Shown here one piece after another: positions 1 through 8,236 of a stretch of 64,000 nucleotides of DNA. Source of the stretch: Serratia surfactantfaciens (GTDB lineage: Bacteria > Pseudomonadota > Gammaproteobacteria > Enterobacterales > Enterobacteriaceae); contig NZ_CP016948.1 in assembly GCF_001642805.2 (NCBI RefSeq), forward strand, positions 2,108,001 through 2,172,000, in the 5' to 3' direction. Position numbers and translations under genes: made by a program. The notes beneath the pieces are model-generated. The model searched no databases. It was not told where the DNA came from and saw only the letters and a list, made by a program, of their open reading frames with translations. Each line of letters opens with the position of its first letter. Position 1 is the stretch's first letter.

Positions 1-332
1 TTAGCGGCGGTCATCATGCGCGCGCCGCCGCTGGCGTGCACGTTAACCATCCAAACGCCCAGCTCGGCCGCTGCGGCAACCGCATGTGCAGTGGTATTGG
101 GAATATCGTGGAATTTCAGGTCGAGAAACACGTCGAAGCCGCGCCCATGCAGATCGCGCACCAGCTGCGGCCCAAACAACGTGAACATTTCTTTGCCCAC
201 TTTCAAGCGGCAGTCTTGCGGATCGATACGGTCGGCGAACGCCAGCGCAGCGTTCTTATCGGCGTAATCTAACGCCACAACGATTGGAGATGATTTTAAG
301 TCATTGTTATTAGTGTTATTTTCAGACTTCAT
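1..332 (-). CDS. pyrF: Orotidine 5'-phosphate decarboxylase, 3' part cut by window edge
   Basis: Catalyses the last step of UMP synthesis, OMP to UMP plus CO2, in the cytoplasm. The first 110 residues are visible, read leftward from an ATG at 332. The conserved start VVALDYA (about residues 18-24), the lysine in LKVGKE, and the catalytic D-x-K in [12 protein letters not shown] are all present, so the visible half looks intact. The reading frame is open to base 1. In E. coli pyrF lies directly behind lapB; here two plus-strand genes (662-1395) separate them, so pyrF must have its own promoter in 333-661. Family certain; only the C-terminus is missing. Confidence 0.95.
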   Translation of the reverse strand, partial: MKSENNTNNNDLKSSPIVVALDYADKNAALAFADRIDPQDCRLKVGKEMFTLFGPQLVRDLHGRGFDVFLDLKFHDIPNTTAHAVAAAAELGVWMVNVHASGGARMMTAA

Positions 333-661
333 TTCTTCTACCTTCTGTAAAATGGACATAATCAGGGACTCACCCGCGAAACTGACCGCCGCATTCTACA
401 TGCCGGGGACCAGAAATCCCAGCCGCAGCGCGCACCTACGCTCTGTCATGTTACCTCCCGTCTTTGTCATGGCGCGTCAACGAACGCCCGTCAGTAATAA
501 ACTACGCAGCGTAAAACGCCGTAAAGATGCGTAAATTGTTAATCAGATATTTTGAAAGACTTGCTCAGCATTATCAGATTTTCAATCGGCACGGATGCTT
601 TATTATTCAACACATCGGAAGCGAACGGCTTCCTTCCTAAATAAACAGACTGGAGTCACCT
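333..661. other. Intergenic region between divergent pyrF and the YhcN-like gene
   Basis: About 330 bases without a supportable gene. It must hold the pyrF promoter (leftward) and the promoter of the small secreted protein gene (rightward, with a GGAG ribosome site just before 662). The part at 530-650 is AT-rich. I see no strong hairpin, repeat or recognisable operator. Confidence 0.6.
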
Positions 662-922
662 ATGAAAACCATCAAATATTTTGCAGCCGCTGCCGCTATT
701 GCACTGACCTCTTTCGCCACCTTCGCCGCTGAACCGATCAGCAGCCAGCAGGCCGATAACCTGACCGCCACCGGCGTCGTTTCCGCAGGTCACGCAACGA
801 CCCTCAGCAGCCTGGAGAAAAAACTGGCCGCTAAAGCCGATGCCCAGGGCGCCAGCAGCTATCGCATCATCTCCGCCGGTGGTAACAACATGTTGAGCGG
901 CACCGCGATCATCTACAAATAA
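662..922 (+). CDS. YhcN/BhsA-family (DUF1471) small periplasmic or surface protein
   Basis: An 86-residue protein with a clear signal peptide (residues 1-22, cleavage after ATFA) and a mature part of about 64 residues. The sequence ATGVVSAGHATTLSSLEKKLAAKAD followed by YRIISAGG, given here in two parts, is the YdgH/BhsA/McbA fold, seen in many tiny enterobacterial stress and biofilm proteins. Members of the family are often induced by acid, peroxide or envelope stress; that role is inferred here, not shown. The gene stands alone, has a good Shine-Dalgarno sequence (CTGGAGTCACCT) and is followed by a perfect GC-rich hairpin. A second member of the family lies at 46702. Confidence 0.85.
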   Translation: MKTIKYFAAAAAIALTSFATFAAEPISSQQADNLTATGVVSAGHATTLSSLEKKLAAKADAQGASSYRIISAGGNNMLSGTAIIYK

Positions 923-933
923 TGTTTCCGGTA

Positions 934-957
934 CAGGGCCCGAACGTTCGGGCCCTG
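934..957 (+). terminator. GC-rich perfect hairpin after the YhcN-like gene
   Basis: An 11-bp perfect stem (CAGGGCCCGAA / TTCGGGCCCTG) lies 11 bases after the stop codon. It is followed by CCTCTGTTT, a weak U tract. Probably an intrinsic terminator, or an mRNA 3'-end stabiliser. Confidence 0.65.
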
Positions 958-1095
958 CCTCTGTTTACCGCCTGAAAAAAACCGCATTTCCCCCGCCCCA
1001 TTTTGTTACAGAAATATTAAATTTTTATTACACACTAGACACCCGATCGTCAGTGGCTTAGCTTGAAGGCATCTTCCTGCAGAAAGGCTTTCAAA

Positions 1096-1395
1096 ATGAG
1101 CGAGATATCGACACTTACCATTAAAATTCCTCTGGAACTGAAGGAAAAAATCCGCGCCGCCGCCGCTGAAAACGAATTTTCGTTGAGCGTAGAAGTGTGC
1201 CAACGCCTGGAAAGCAGCTTCAGCGCGCCCGCCGCCAAGGCTGAAAAACCCACCAAGAAAGCGGATGAGCTGCACCACGGCGAGATCGACAATCAAAGCA
1301 CCGAAGAAGAGATTGAACAGCCGCTGAGCCAGAAAGAGCTGAAGAAACTGCGTCAGCTGTTGAAAACCGGCGCCAAAGGCGGCAAGAAAAAGTAA
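1096..1395 (+). CDS. Ribbon-helix-helix (Arc-type) small DNA-binding protein
   Basis: A 99-residue protein. The ATG at 1096 is chosen because AGAAAGG lies eight bases before it; an in-frame upstream ATG at 1063 has no such site. Residues 4-40 (STLTIKIPLELKEKI, then LSVEVCQRLESSF) have the beta-strand plus two-helix pattern of the Arc/MetJ ribbon-helix-helix fold, with alternating T-x-K-x-P at the strand. The tail (about 45-99) is charged and low in complexity, ending in a Lys/Gly-rich stretch (GAKGGKKK) typical of nonspecific nucleic-acid contact. There is no toxin gene next to it, so a toxin-antitoxin role is not supported. The target is unknown. Confidence 0.75.
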   Translation: MSEISTLTIKIPLELKEKIRAAAAENEFSLSVEVCQRLESSFSAPAAKAEKPTKKADELHHGEIDNQSTEEEIEQPLSQKELKKLRQLLKTGAKGGKKK

Positions 1396-1405
1396 GTGAT
1401 GAACA

Positions 1406-1441
1406 TAAAAAAACGGGGCGATTTATCGCCCCGTTTTGTTT
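1406..1441. terminator. Bidirectional terminator between the RHH gene and lapB
   Basis: Stem ACGGGGCGA / TCGCCCCGT with a TTTA loop at 1413-1434, flanked by an A run on the left and TTTTGTTTT on the right. It can end transcription of the plus-strand RHH gene and of the convergent lapAB operon. Confidence 0.9.
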
Positions 1442-1456
1442 TGTCTCGCCGCCGCG

Positions 1457-2629
1457 TTATTGCCCATCCAGACCGCGGATCGGTTTAACCGACGACCAGG
1501 CGCGGCACGACGGGCAATGCCAATAGAGCGAGTGCGCGGTGAAGCCACATTTGTGGCAGCGGTAACGCGGTTTGGTGCGAATTTGCTCGCCGACCATATC
1601 GCGCAACAACAGCAGACTCTCTTTCGCCCGGCCGTCTTCAGCGTCTGCCAGGTGGTAATCCATCAGCCGATAGAACACCCGCATGGTTGGATGGCGCTGC
1701 AGCTGACGGTTGATATAGACCTGCACCACATCACGCCCTTCGTGCTGCTCGATGATTTCGGCCAGCATCAGATCGGCGGTGGCGCCGGTGTTCTCTTCCA
1801 CACAGCGTTTCAGGAAATCCGCCCAGTTGTGCTGCTGTTCCGGCAGATGCCGGTAGCACTCCTGCAGCATCGGCAGCGTCTCGCTGACCAGCTCTTTATC
1901 CTGGCTCAATACGCGCTGCAGCGATTCCGCCGCTTTGGCGTAGTCGTTTTGCGCCATGTAGATGCGCCCGAACATGATGGACACGCGCGCACACTGTTTG
2001 TCGGCGGCGTCCGCACGCTTGAGCAGGCTCATCGCCCGATCGAGATCGTCGCTGCCCATCGCCTGCAGCGCCAACTCGCAATAGAAGTGCGCAATTTCGA
2101 CGCGCTGTTTCTCTTTGCCCAGCTTGACCAGCTTTTCCGCCACGTCGATCGCTTTTTGCCAATCGCTGGTGGCCTGATGGATCACCAGCAGCTGCTGCAG
2201 CGCCGAGACGCGAAAATCCGCTTCGTCGGTCAACTGGCTGAACATATCCTCCGCACGATCGTACAGCCCGGCCGCCATATAATCGCGGCCCAGCTGCTGT
2301 ACCGCCAACAGACGTTGTTCGAAGGTCAGGGAGGCGCTTTCCATCAATGCCTGATGGATACGGATAGCGCGGTCGACTTCGCCGCGCGAACGGAACAGGT
2401 TGCCCAGCGTCAGGTGAGCCTCAACGGTGTTGCTGTCCTCTTTCAACATATCGAGGAACAGATCGACCGCCTTGTCCTGCTGGTTGGAAAGCAGAAAGTT
2501 CACCCCTGCCACGTATTCACGCGACAGGCGGTTGGCTTCTTGCTGTTTGTCCTGCTGAGCGCTTCTGCGCCCCATGTACCAACCGTACGCGGCAGCCACG
2601 GGCAGCAACAGAAACAGCAGTTCTAACAT
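1457..2629 (-). CDS. lapB: Lipopolysaccharide assembly protein B (TPR scaffold)
   Basis: A 390-residue inner-membrane-anchored protein facing the cytoplasm. It links LPS synthesis to LpxC degradation by FtsH. Residues 1-20 form a membrane segment (MLELLFLLLPVAAAYGWYMG). Residues of about 35-330 are TPR repeats (for example VEAHLTLGNLFRSRGEVDRAI). The C-terminus carries a rubredoxin-like metal site, CHKC near residue 358 and CPSC near 372. Length matches the E. coli protein (389). The start lies seven bases after the lapA stop, so the two are one operon, driven by the heat-shock-type promoter at 3137-3163. In E. coli pyrF follows directly; here a terminator and two other genes intervene. Confidence 0.96.
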   Translation of the reverse strand: MLELLFLLLPVAAAYGWYMGRRSAQQDKQQEANRLSREYVAGVNFLLSNQQDKAVDLFLDMLKEDSNTVEAHLTLGNLFRSRGEVDRAIRIHQALMESASLTFEQRLLAVQQLGRDYMAAGLYDRAEDMFSQLTDEADFRVSALQQLLVIHQATSDWQKAIDVAEKLVKLGKEKQRVEIAHFYCELALQAMGSDDLDRAMSLLKRADAADKQCARVSIMFGRIYMAQNDYAKAAESLQRVLSQDKELVSETLPMLQECYRHLPEQQHNWADFLKRCVEENTGATADLMLAEIIEQHEGRDVVQVYINRQLQRHPTMRVFYRLMDYHLADAEDGRAKESLLLLRDMVGEQIRTKPRYRCHKCGFTAHSLYWHCPSCRAWSSVKPIRGLDGQ

Positions 2630-2635
2630 AGAGGA

Positions 2636-2938
2636 TTATTCCTTGCTGACAACGGGCTGAGCCGCCGGTTCAGCGGGCTGCTCGAGCTGCAGCTCCAGCC
2701 TTTTGATCTTGCGCTCGGCGCGGCCCAGCGCAATGCGCGTGCGCAGGTAAAACAGGCCGCAAATGATCCAGCCGAGCACGAAACCGGCGCCAAACAGCGT
2801 GGCCAACAGGGTCGATACGCGATAGTCGCCCTGCGCGACCAGATAGTTAAAATTGACCACCTGATCGTTATGCGCACCCAGAGTGACGGAAATCACGAAG
2901 ATCACCAGAACCAACAAAAAAATCAGCAAATATTTCAC
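2636..2938 (-). CDS. lapA: Lipopolysaccharide assembly protein A
   Basis: A 100-residue inner-membrane protein that works with LapB in LPS assembly. The start is a GTG at 2938 giving (V)KYLLIFLLVLVIFVISVTLG, which aligns with the E. coli N-terminus. It is preceded by GGGAAAG. A longer reading with an ATG at 3229 exists but would place the promoter inside the gene. Two membrane segments (about 2-20 and 40-62) are followed by a coiled-coil tail, AERKIKRLELQLEQ, facing the cytoplasm. It is the first gene of the lapAB operon. Confidence 0.94.
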   Translation of the reverse strand: MKYLLIFLLVLVIFVISVTLGAHNDQVVNFNYLVAQGDYRVSTLLATLFGAGFVLGWIICGLFYLRTRIALGRAERKIKRLELQLEQPAEPAAQPVVSKE

Positions 2939-3136
2939 ATTCTTTCCCGCGATGCCGAGTGAATCGGATGAACGATGCCAAAACGTGGCGTCCCTAACCC
3001 TTAAGTTAGCATTTCCCGTTGCGGCAGGGAAACCCTGCGGCACGATAAAACCACATATCTGCTGGCATATTCGGCAGTCAACGGCTTTAGCGATCAAATT
3101 GATGAGAAAGCTTCTCAAAACGTCGAATTTATAAGG

Positions 3137-3163
3137 ATATGGGGGCGACGGCGCAGATTGCAA
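3137..3163 (-). promoter_or_regulatory. Sigma-32 (heat-shock) type promoter of lapAB
   Basis: Read on the minus strand: TTGCAA, 13 bases, CCCCATAT. This closely fits the sigma-32 consensus (TTGAAA, 11-16 bases, CCCCATnT). It lies about 200 bases before the lapA GTG, leaving a long 5' leader. A heat-shock promoter for lapAB is known in E. coli, which supports the call. A short hairpin (GAGAA / TTCTC) lies in the leader near 3105. Confidence 0.8.
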
Positions 3164-3236
3164 TGGCGGGAAAATGTAAGCGGTTAATGCGGCGCCGATC
3201 GGGCGCCGCGTTGCATGTGACATGGTCACATAACCA

Positions 3237-4007
3237 TCACGGCTCCGGCTTGCGCGCCGCGATTTCCTGCTGCTCTTGTGGCGGCGGCGTCAGCGGGCCG
3301 AACCAGCGCTGCGCCAGCCAGCAGGTGACCACCACCAGCAGCCAACTGATCAGCGTAGCCATCGCCAGATCGCGCGGCCAATGCATTCCCAGCAGCAGAC
3401 GGCTGCCCATCACCCCCGTTGCCCACACCATCAGCAGCGCGACGGTTTTATAATGGCGACGCGGCCACAGCAGCCCTACGCCCAACAGCGCCCAGGTGGC
3501 GGCGAACATGGTGTGCCCCGACGGAAACGCGAAGCCGGTTTCAAACTGCCAGTGCTTGCGCAGCCAGTTCGGCACCACAGTTTGATCCTGCAGCTGCTCG
3601 CGCACCAGCGCGCTGCGCTCTTTGCGGTGCAGCGAATAGAAATATTTGCCGTCCACGCCGTGGGTTTGCTCCAGCCATACTACAAACGGCCGCGGTTCTT
3701 GCACCCGATCCTTGATTAACGACTTCACCCCCTGCCCGATCACCAGCGCGGCGAAAAGCAGGATCGCCAAACCGATGGCCGCCTTCAGCCGAAAGCGCAG
3801 ACACCACAAAAACCAGCCGCAGAGGATAACACTGGTCAGAATGCCCCACGGCGAGGTTACGGTTTCGGTCACCCAGTACAGCGCTTTGAGCAGCGGCTCA
3901 TTGCCGCCGGGTTGCCAGTGCCAGCCGGATACCCAGACCGCCAGCGGCATCAACAACAACAGCAGCGCGCCGCCCGCCGTGCGTTTTGCTATCTCATACA
4001 TTGCCAT
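3237..4007 (-). CDS. pgpB: Phosphatidylglycerophosphatase B / undecaprenyl-pyrophosphate phosphatase
   Basis: A 256-residue integral membrane phosphatase of the PAP2 family. It dephosphorylates phosphatidylglycerophosphate and can recycle undecaprenyl pyrophosphate on the periplasmic side. The three PAP2 signature motifs are visible: K-x6-RP (KDRVQEPRPF, about residue 97), PSGH (PSGHTMFA, about 163), and SR-x5-H-x3-D (SRLLLGMHWPRDL, about 202). About six hydrophobic segments. Length matches E. coli (254). It is transcribed toward lapA but ends about 100 bases before the lapA promoter and is divergent from ribA. Confidence 0.95.
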   Translation of the reverse strand: MAMYEIAKRTAGGALLLLLMPLAVWVSGWHWQPGGNEPLLKALYWVTETVTSPWGILTSVILCGWFLWCLRFRLKAAIGLAILLFAALVIGQGVKSLIKDRVQEPRPFVVWLEQTHGVDGKYFYSLHRKERSALVREQLQDQTVVPNWLRKHWQFETGFAFPSGHTMFAATWALLGVGLLWPRRHYKTVALLMVWATGVMGSRLLLGMHWPRDLAMATLISWLLVVVTCWLAQRWFGPLTPPPQEQQEIAARKPEP

Positions 4008-4280
4008 TTTCCTCTGCGTGAATCAGGCAGCAGTGTAACAAGAGTGCAATATTGATAACACGCTAAAAATTAAACAGATAGGCAACCTATCGCAATAATA
4101 GGTGGCCAGAAAACGCCATCTGCTGGTTTGCTGAGCACCGCCCGGCAAGAAGTTGTGGCAAAATAGCCGATAATTAACGAAATAGAGATCGGCGTAGCAC
4201 GTTTTAGTCTTGGTCAATACACTGAACCGGACTTAGGATGCGCGACAATGATTGAATCGTACGCTTTTGTGGAGAGTGAC

Positions 4281-4874
4281 ATGCAGCTTAAACGGGTGGC
4301 AGAGGCAAAACTGCCGACACCTTGGGGCGATTTCCTGATGGTAGGATTCGAAGAACTGGCGACCGGGCATGACCATCTGGCGCTGGTATTCGGTGACATT
4401 TCCGGCGAAGCGCCGGTGCTCGCGCGCGTGCATTCCGAATGTCTGACCGGCGACGCTTTATTCAGCCTGCGCTGTGACTGCGGTTTTCAACTGGAAGCCG
4501 CGCTGGAGCAGATCGCTGAAGAAGGCCGCGGCATCCTGCTTTATCATCGCCAGGAGGGCCGCAACATCGGCCTGTTGAACAAGATCCGCGCCTACGCCCT
4601 GCAGGATAAGGGCGCAGACACCGTGGAAGCCAACCACCAGCTCGGCTTCGCCGCCGACGAACGCGACTTCACCCTGTGCGCCGACATGTTCAAACTGCTG
4701 GGCGTCGACGCGGTGCGTTTGCTGACCAACAACCCGAAAAAGGTCGAGATCCTGACCGAAGCCGGTATCAACATCAGCGAACGCGTGCCGCTGATCGTCG
4801 GCCGCAACCCGAAGAACGAACACTATCTGGCGACCAAAGCCGCCAAAATGGGCCATTTGCTCGACCAGAAGTGA
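4281..4874 (+). CDS. ribA: GTP cyclohydrolase II (riboflavin synthesis)
   Basis: Converts GTP to the 2,5-diamino pyrimidine that opens the riboflavin pathway; cytoplasmic. The ATG at 4281 gives [16 protein letters not shown] as in E. coli (196 residues; 197 here). GGAG lies six bases before it. An in-frame ATG at 4248 lacks family support. Zinc ligands are C54, C65 and C67 ([17 protein letters not shown]). The catalytic [10 protein letters not shown] motif follows. No FMN riboswitch is seen before the gene; in enterics that element precedes ribB. Confidence 0.97.
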   Translation: MQLKRVAEAKLPTPWGDFLMVGFEELATGHDHLALVFGDISGEAPVLARVHSECLTGDALFSLRCDCGFQLEAALEQIAEEGRGILLYHRQEGRNIGLLNKIRAYALQDKGADTVEANHQLGFAADERDFTLCADMFKLLGVDAVRLLTNNPKKVEILTEAGINISERVPLIVGRNPKNEHYLATKAAKMGHLLDQK

Positions 4875-4897
4875 TCGCCGCCACGGCGGAAACAATC

Positions 4898-4923
4898 AGG
4901 GCGCCTTGCGGCGCCCTTTTTAT
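4898..4923. terminator. Terminator between convergent ribA and acnA
   Basis: Eight-base stem AGGGCGCC / GGCGCCCT with loop TTGC, followed by TTTTTATT on the plus strand. The U tract is clearly on the ribA side; function for acnA is weaker. Confidence 0.85.
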
Positions 4924-4931
4924 TGCTCGAT

Positions 4932-7604
4932 TTACAGCATTTTCCTGATCACATAGTGCAGGATACCGTCGTTTTCGTAGTAGGTCAGCTCATTGCCGGT
5001 ATCGATGCGGCAACGGGTGTCAATCACCTCCTTGCGCCCGTCGGCATAGGTGATGTGCACCGGCACCGTCTGGCCCGGCTGCAGCTGCTGCAGGCCGCCG
5101 ACGCTGATCTGCTCGTCCCCGGTCAGCCCCAGCGTTTTGCGCGTCACCCCCTGTGGGAACTCCAGCGGCAAAATGCCCATGCCGATCAGGTTGGAGCGGT
5201 GAATGCGTTCGAAGGATTCGGCGATCACCACCCGCACGCCCAGCAGGCGCGGCCCTTTCGCCGCCCAGTCACGGCTGGAGCCGGAACCGTACTCTTTACC
5301 GGCAATCACCGCCAGTGGCACCTTCTCTTGCTGATACTGCATCGCGGCGTCGTAGATAGACAGCTGCTGCTGCGACGGAATATGACGGGTATAACCGCCC
5401 TCCACGCCCGGCACCATTTCGTTGCGGATACGGATATTGGCGAAAGTGCCGCGCATCATCACTTCATGGTTGCCGCGGCGCGAACCGTAGGAGTTGAAAT
5501 CCTGCGGCGCCACGCCGTGCTCGCTCAGATAACGCCCCGCCGGGCTGTCGCGCTTGATATTCCCCGCCGGCGAAATGTGGTCGGTGGTCACCGAGTCGGC
5601 CAGTATCGCCAGAATGCGCGCATCCTTGATGTCTTGCACCGGATCCGGCTTCACCTTCATGGTGCTGAAGAACGGCGGATGGCGGATATAGGTCGAGTCT
5701 CCCTGCCACTGATAGGTCGCCGAACCGGTCACCTGGATCGCCTGCCAGTTGGCGTCGCCGTCGAACACTTCGCCGTATTCCTTGTGGAACATCTCGGTGC
5801 GCACCTCTTCCACCGCCTGAGCGATGTCCTGGCTGCTCGGCCAGATGTCCTTCAGGTAAACAGGTTGACCGTCGTTGCCCTCGCCGAGCGGCTCTTTGCT
5901 CAGATCAATCTTCATGCTGCCCGCCAGCGCATAGGCCACCACCAGCGGCGGCGAGGCCAGCCAGTTGGTTTTCACCAGCGGGTGGATGCGCCCTTCGAAG
6001 TTACGGTTGCCTGACAGCACCGCGCCCACGGTCAGATCGCCCTCTTTGATCGCCTGTTCGATCGGATCCGGCAGCGGACCCGAGTTACCGATACAGGTGG
6101 TACAGCCATACCCCACCAGGTTGAAACCCAACTCTTCCAGATAGGCGGTGAGTTTGGCGCTGTCGAAATAGTCGGTCACCACTTTGGAGCCCGGCGCCAG
6201 CGAGGTTTTTACCCAGGGCTTGCTGCGCAGCCCCTTCTTGACGGCGTTTTTCGCCAGCAGGCCGGCCGCCATCATCACGCTCGGGTTGGAGGTGTTGGTG
6301 CAAGAGGTGATCGCCGCGATCACCACCGCGCCGTCGCGCAGTTCGTGCTGCTGCCCGTCCAGCGTAAAGGTTTTGCTGTCGGCCTTGGCCTTGTGCCCGC
6401 CGATATCCAGTTCGGTAGCGGCCTTGAACGCCTGCGGCACATTCGGCAGCGCGACGCGATCCTGCGGGCGTTTCGGCCCGGCGAGGCTGGCTTCCACCGT
6501 CGACATGTCCAGCGCCAGCGAGCTGGTGAAGACCGGTTCATCACCCGGATGGCGCCACATGCCCTGCGCCTTGGCGTAAGCCTCTACCAGCGCGATTTGT
6601 TCGGCGCTGCGGCCGCTGAGTTTCATATAGCCGAGCGTAACGTCATCCACCGGGAAGAAGCCGCAGGTGGCGCCGAATTCCGGCGACATGTTGGCGATGG
6701 TCGCACGGTCCGCCAGCGGCAGATCGGCCAGGCCGTCGCCGTAGAACTCGACGAACTTGCCGACCACGCCGTGCTTGCGCAACATTTGGGTGACGGTCAG
6801 CACCAGGTCAGTGGCGGTAATCCCCTCTCTGAGCTTACCGGTCAGCTTGAAGCCGACCACGTCGGGGATCAGCATCGACACCGGCTGGCCCAGCATCGCC
6901 GCTTCCGCTTCGATGCCGCCGACGCCCCAACCGAGGATGCCCAGGCCGTTGATCATGGTGGTGTGGGAGTCGGTGCCCACCAGCGTATCCGGATAGGCCA
7001 CGCGGCGGCCGCTTTCGTCGCTGTGCCAGACCGTTTGGCCAAGGTATTCGAGGTTAACCTGGTGACAGATGCCGGTGCCCGGCGGCACCACGCGGAAGCG
7101 GTTGAAGGCTTTCTGCCCCCAACGCAAGAAGGTGTAGCGCTCGTGGTTACGCTGCATCTCGATACGCACGTTGTCTTCAAAGGCGTTGTCATCGCCGAAT
7201 TCATCGACGGTGACCGAGTGGTCAATCACCAGATCCACCGGCGACAGCGGGTTCACCTGGTCGACGTTGCCGCCCAGCCGCCGCACCGCTTCGCGCATCG
7301 CCGCCAGATCGACCACCGCCGGGACGCCGGTAAAATCCTGCATCAGCACGCGCGCCGGACGGTAGGCGATCTCACGGTCAGCATGGCCGGTTTGCAGCCA
7401 GGCGACGATGGCCTTGAGGTCGTCAACCTGCACGGTGTCACCATCCACATGGCGCAGCAGGTTCTCCAACAGCACTTTCATCGATTTTGGCAACCGGTCG
7501 ATATCACCCAGCTGCTTCGCTGCCAGCGGCAGACTGTAATAGTAATACTCGCTATTCAGCGCAACCAGCTTATCCATACTTGTTTCACGAAGATCGGACG
7601 ACAT
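4932..7604 (-). CDS. acnA: Aconitate hydratase A
   Basis: Stress-resistant aconitase of the TCA cycle, citrate to isocitrate through cis-aconitate, with a 4Fe-4S cluster. The ATG at 7604 gives [13 protein letters not shown], which aligns with the E. coli start; it is preceded by GGAGGAGCT. An in-frame ATG at 7712 would add 36 unrelated residues. Length 890 (E. coli 891). The cluster cysteines are seen in [12 protein letters not shown] and [15 protein letters not shown]. The C-terminal swivel domain carries the substrate-binding [13 protein letters not shown] loop. Intact. Confidence 0.97.
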   Translation of the reverse strand: MSSDLRETSMDKLVALNSEYYYYSLPLAAKQLGDIDRLPKSMKVLLENLLRHVDGDTVQVDDLKAIVAWLQTGHADREIAYRPARVLMQDFTGVPAVVDLAAMREAVRRLGGNVDQVNPLSPVDLVIDHSVTVDEFGDDNAFEDNVRIEMQRNHERYTFLRWGQKAFNRFRVVPPGTGICHQVNLEYLGQTVWHSDESGRRVAYPDTLVGTDSHTTMINGLGILGWGVGGIEAEAAMLGQPVSMLIPDVVGFKLTGKLREGITATDLVLTVTQMLRKHGVVGKFVEFYGDGLADLPLADRATIANMSPEFGATCGFFPVDDVTLGYMKLSGRSAEQIALVEAYAKAQGMWRHPGDEPVFTSSLALDMSTVEASLAGPKRPQDRVALPNVPQAFKAATELDIGGHKAKADSKTFTLDGQQHELRDGAVVIAAITSCTNTSNPSVMMAAGLLAKNAVKKGLRSKPWVKTSLAPGSKVVTDYFDSAKLTAYLEELGFNLVGYGCTTCIGNSGPLPDPIEQAIKEGDLTVGAVLSGNRNFEGRIHPLVKTNWLASPPLVVAYALAGSMKIDLSKEPLGEGNDGQPVYLKDIWPSSQDIAQAVEEVRTEMFHKEYGEVFDGDANWQAIQVTGSATYQWQGDSTYIRHPPFFSTMKVKPDPVQDIKDARILAILADSVTTDHISPAGNIKRDSPAGRYLSEHGVAPQDFNSYGSRRGNHEVMMRGTFANIRIRNEMVPGVEGGYTRHIPSQQQLSIYDAAMQYQQEKVPLAVIAGKEYGSGSSRDWAAKGPRLLGVRVVIAESFERIHRSNLIGMGILPLEFPQGVTRKTLGLTGDEQISVGGLQQLQPGQTVPVHITYADGRKEVIDTRCRIDTGNELTYYENDGILHYVIRKML

Positions 7605-7778
7605 AGCTCCTCCATTTCTTATTGTGAGTAAAACAGGGTAATTACTGAGGTCTTGTTTAAAGATACCACAAAGATAAGTTAACGATTTGATAACAACACG
7701 TTTTGCACACAACGATAGGCGGGAACAATCAACGGGAAGAAAGGATCAACACGGCCAAGGGGTTAGACTGCGCGCCAA

Positions 7779-7803
7779 CAAAAACGCCGCAACGATGCGG
7801 CGC
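7779..7803 (-). terminator. Terminator after the vgrG-linked small gene
   Basis: Minus-strand stem CGCCGCA / TGCGGCG (7785-7802, four-base loop) followed by TTTTTGTT. It ends the vgrG unit before the acnA promoter region, so the two vgrG-region genes form a closed transcription unit. Confidence 0.85.
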
Positions 7804-7823
7804 TTTAGCACGAAAAGGCAGGT

Positions 7824-8219
7824 TTACAATGGTGCAGCGGGGAAATCCATGCCCACCACCGCCAGCTGATTCTTACGGCCCTTCTTCACCTGGATGCCCA
7901 TCCCTTTGTGCAGCAGATGCATCTGGCCAGGTTGAACCAGGGCTTTGGCGGTGTGAAGGCGGGTGTCGCCCGGCAGATAAAAATCGACGTCAAAGAAAAA
8001 ATCATTACCGTATCGGGTGTTGGTTTGCCGACAGGACTCGAGGCGCGAGGCGATAATCTCGCCTTGCCAGCTGTCCTTGCTGAGATAGTTTTTAACCGCG
8101 GACATCTCGCTCGAGTTACCGCCGTTATTTTTAAAAATACAGTAAAAGAAAATACCCATCACGACAGGGGTGGCGATCCCCGCATACAGGAAGTACTTCG
8201 ACATATCAGCCAGAGACAT
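7824..8219 (-). CDS. Small membrane-anchored protein of unknown function encoded with vgrG
   Basis: A 131-residue protein that I do not recognise. It has one strong membrane segment (about residues 9-29, FLYAGIATPVVMGIFFYCIF). A soluble domain of about 95 residues follows, mostly beta by its pattern (WQGEIIASRL, FFFDVDFYLPG, LHTAKALVQPGQ, MGIQVKKGRK). There are two cysteines, in the membrane segment and in ESCRQT. The start lies 17 bases after the vgrG stop, so it is very likely co-transcribed and ends at a good terminator. The location suggests a type VI secretion accessory or immunity role, but nothing in the sequence proves it. No catalytic motif is visible. Confidence 0.7.
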   Translation of the reverse strand: MSLADMSKYFLYAGIATPVVMGIFFYCIFKNNGGNSSEMSAVKNYLSKDSWQGEIIASRLESCRQTNTRYGNDFFFDVDFYLPGDTRLHTAKALVQPGQMHLLHKGMGIQVKKGRKNQLAVVGMDFPAAPL

Positions 8220-8236
8220 AAGTGTGCTGCTCCATT

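Noticed and set aside
1436..2626. Long plus-strand open frame of about 396 codons opposite lapB
   Set aside because: It is the antisense shadow of lapB, a strong family match; high GC opens the opposite frames. Same for long frames opposite acnA, vgrG, topA, the opp genes and others.
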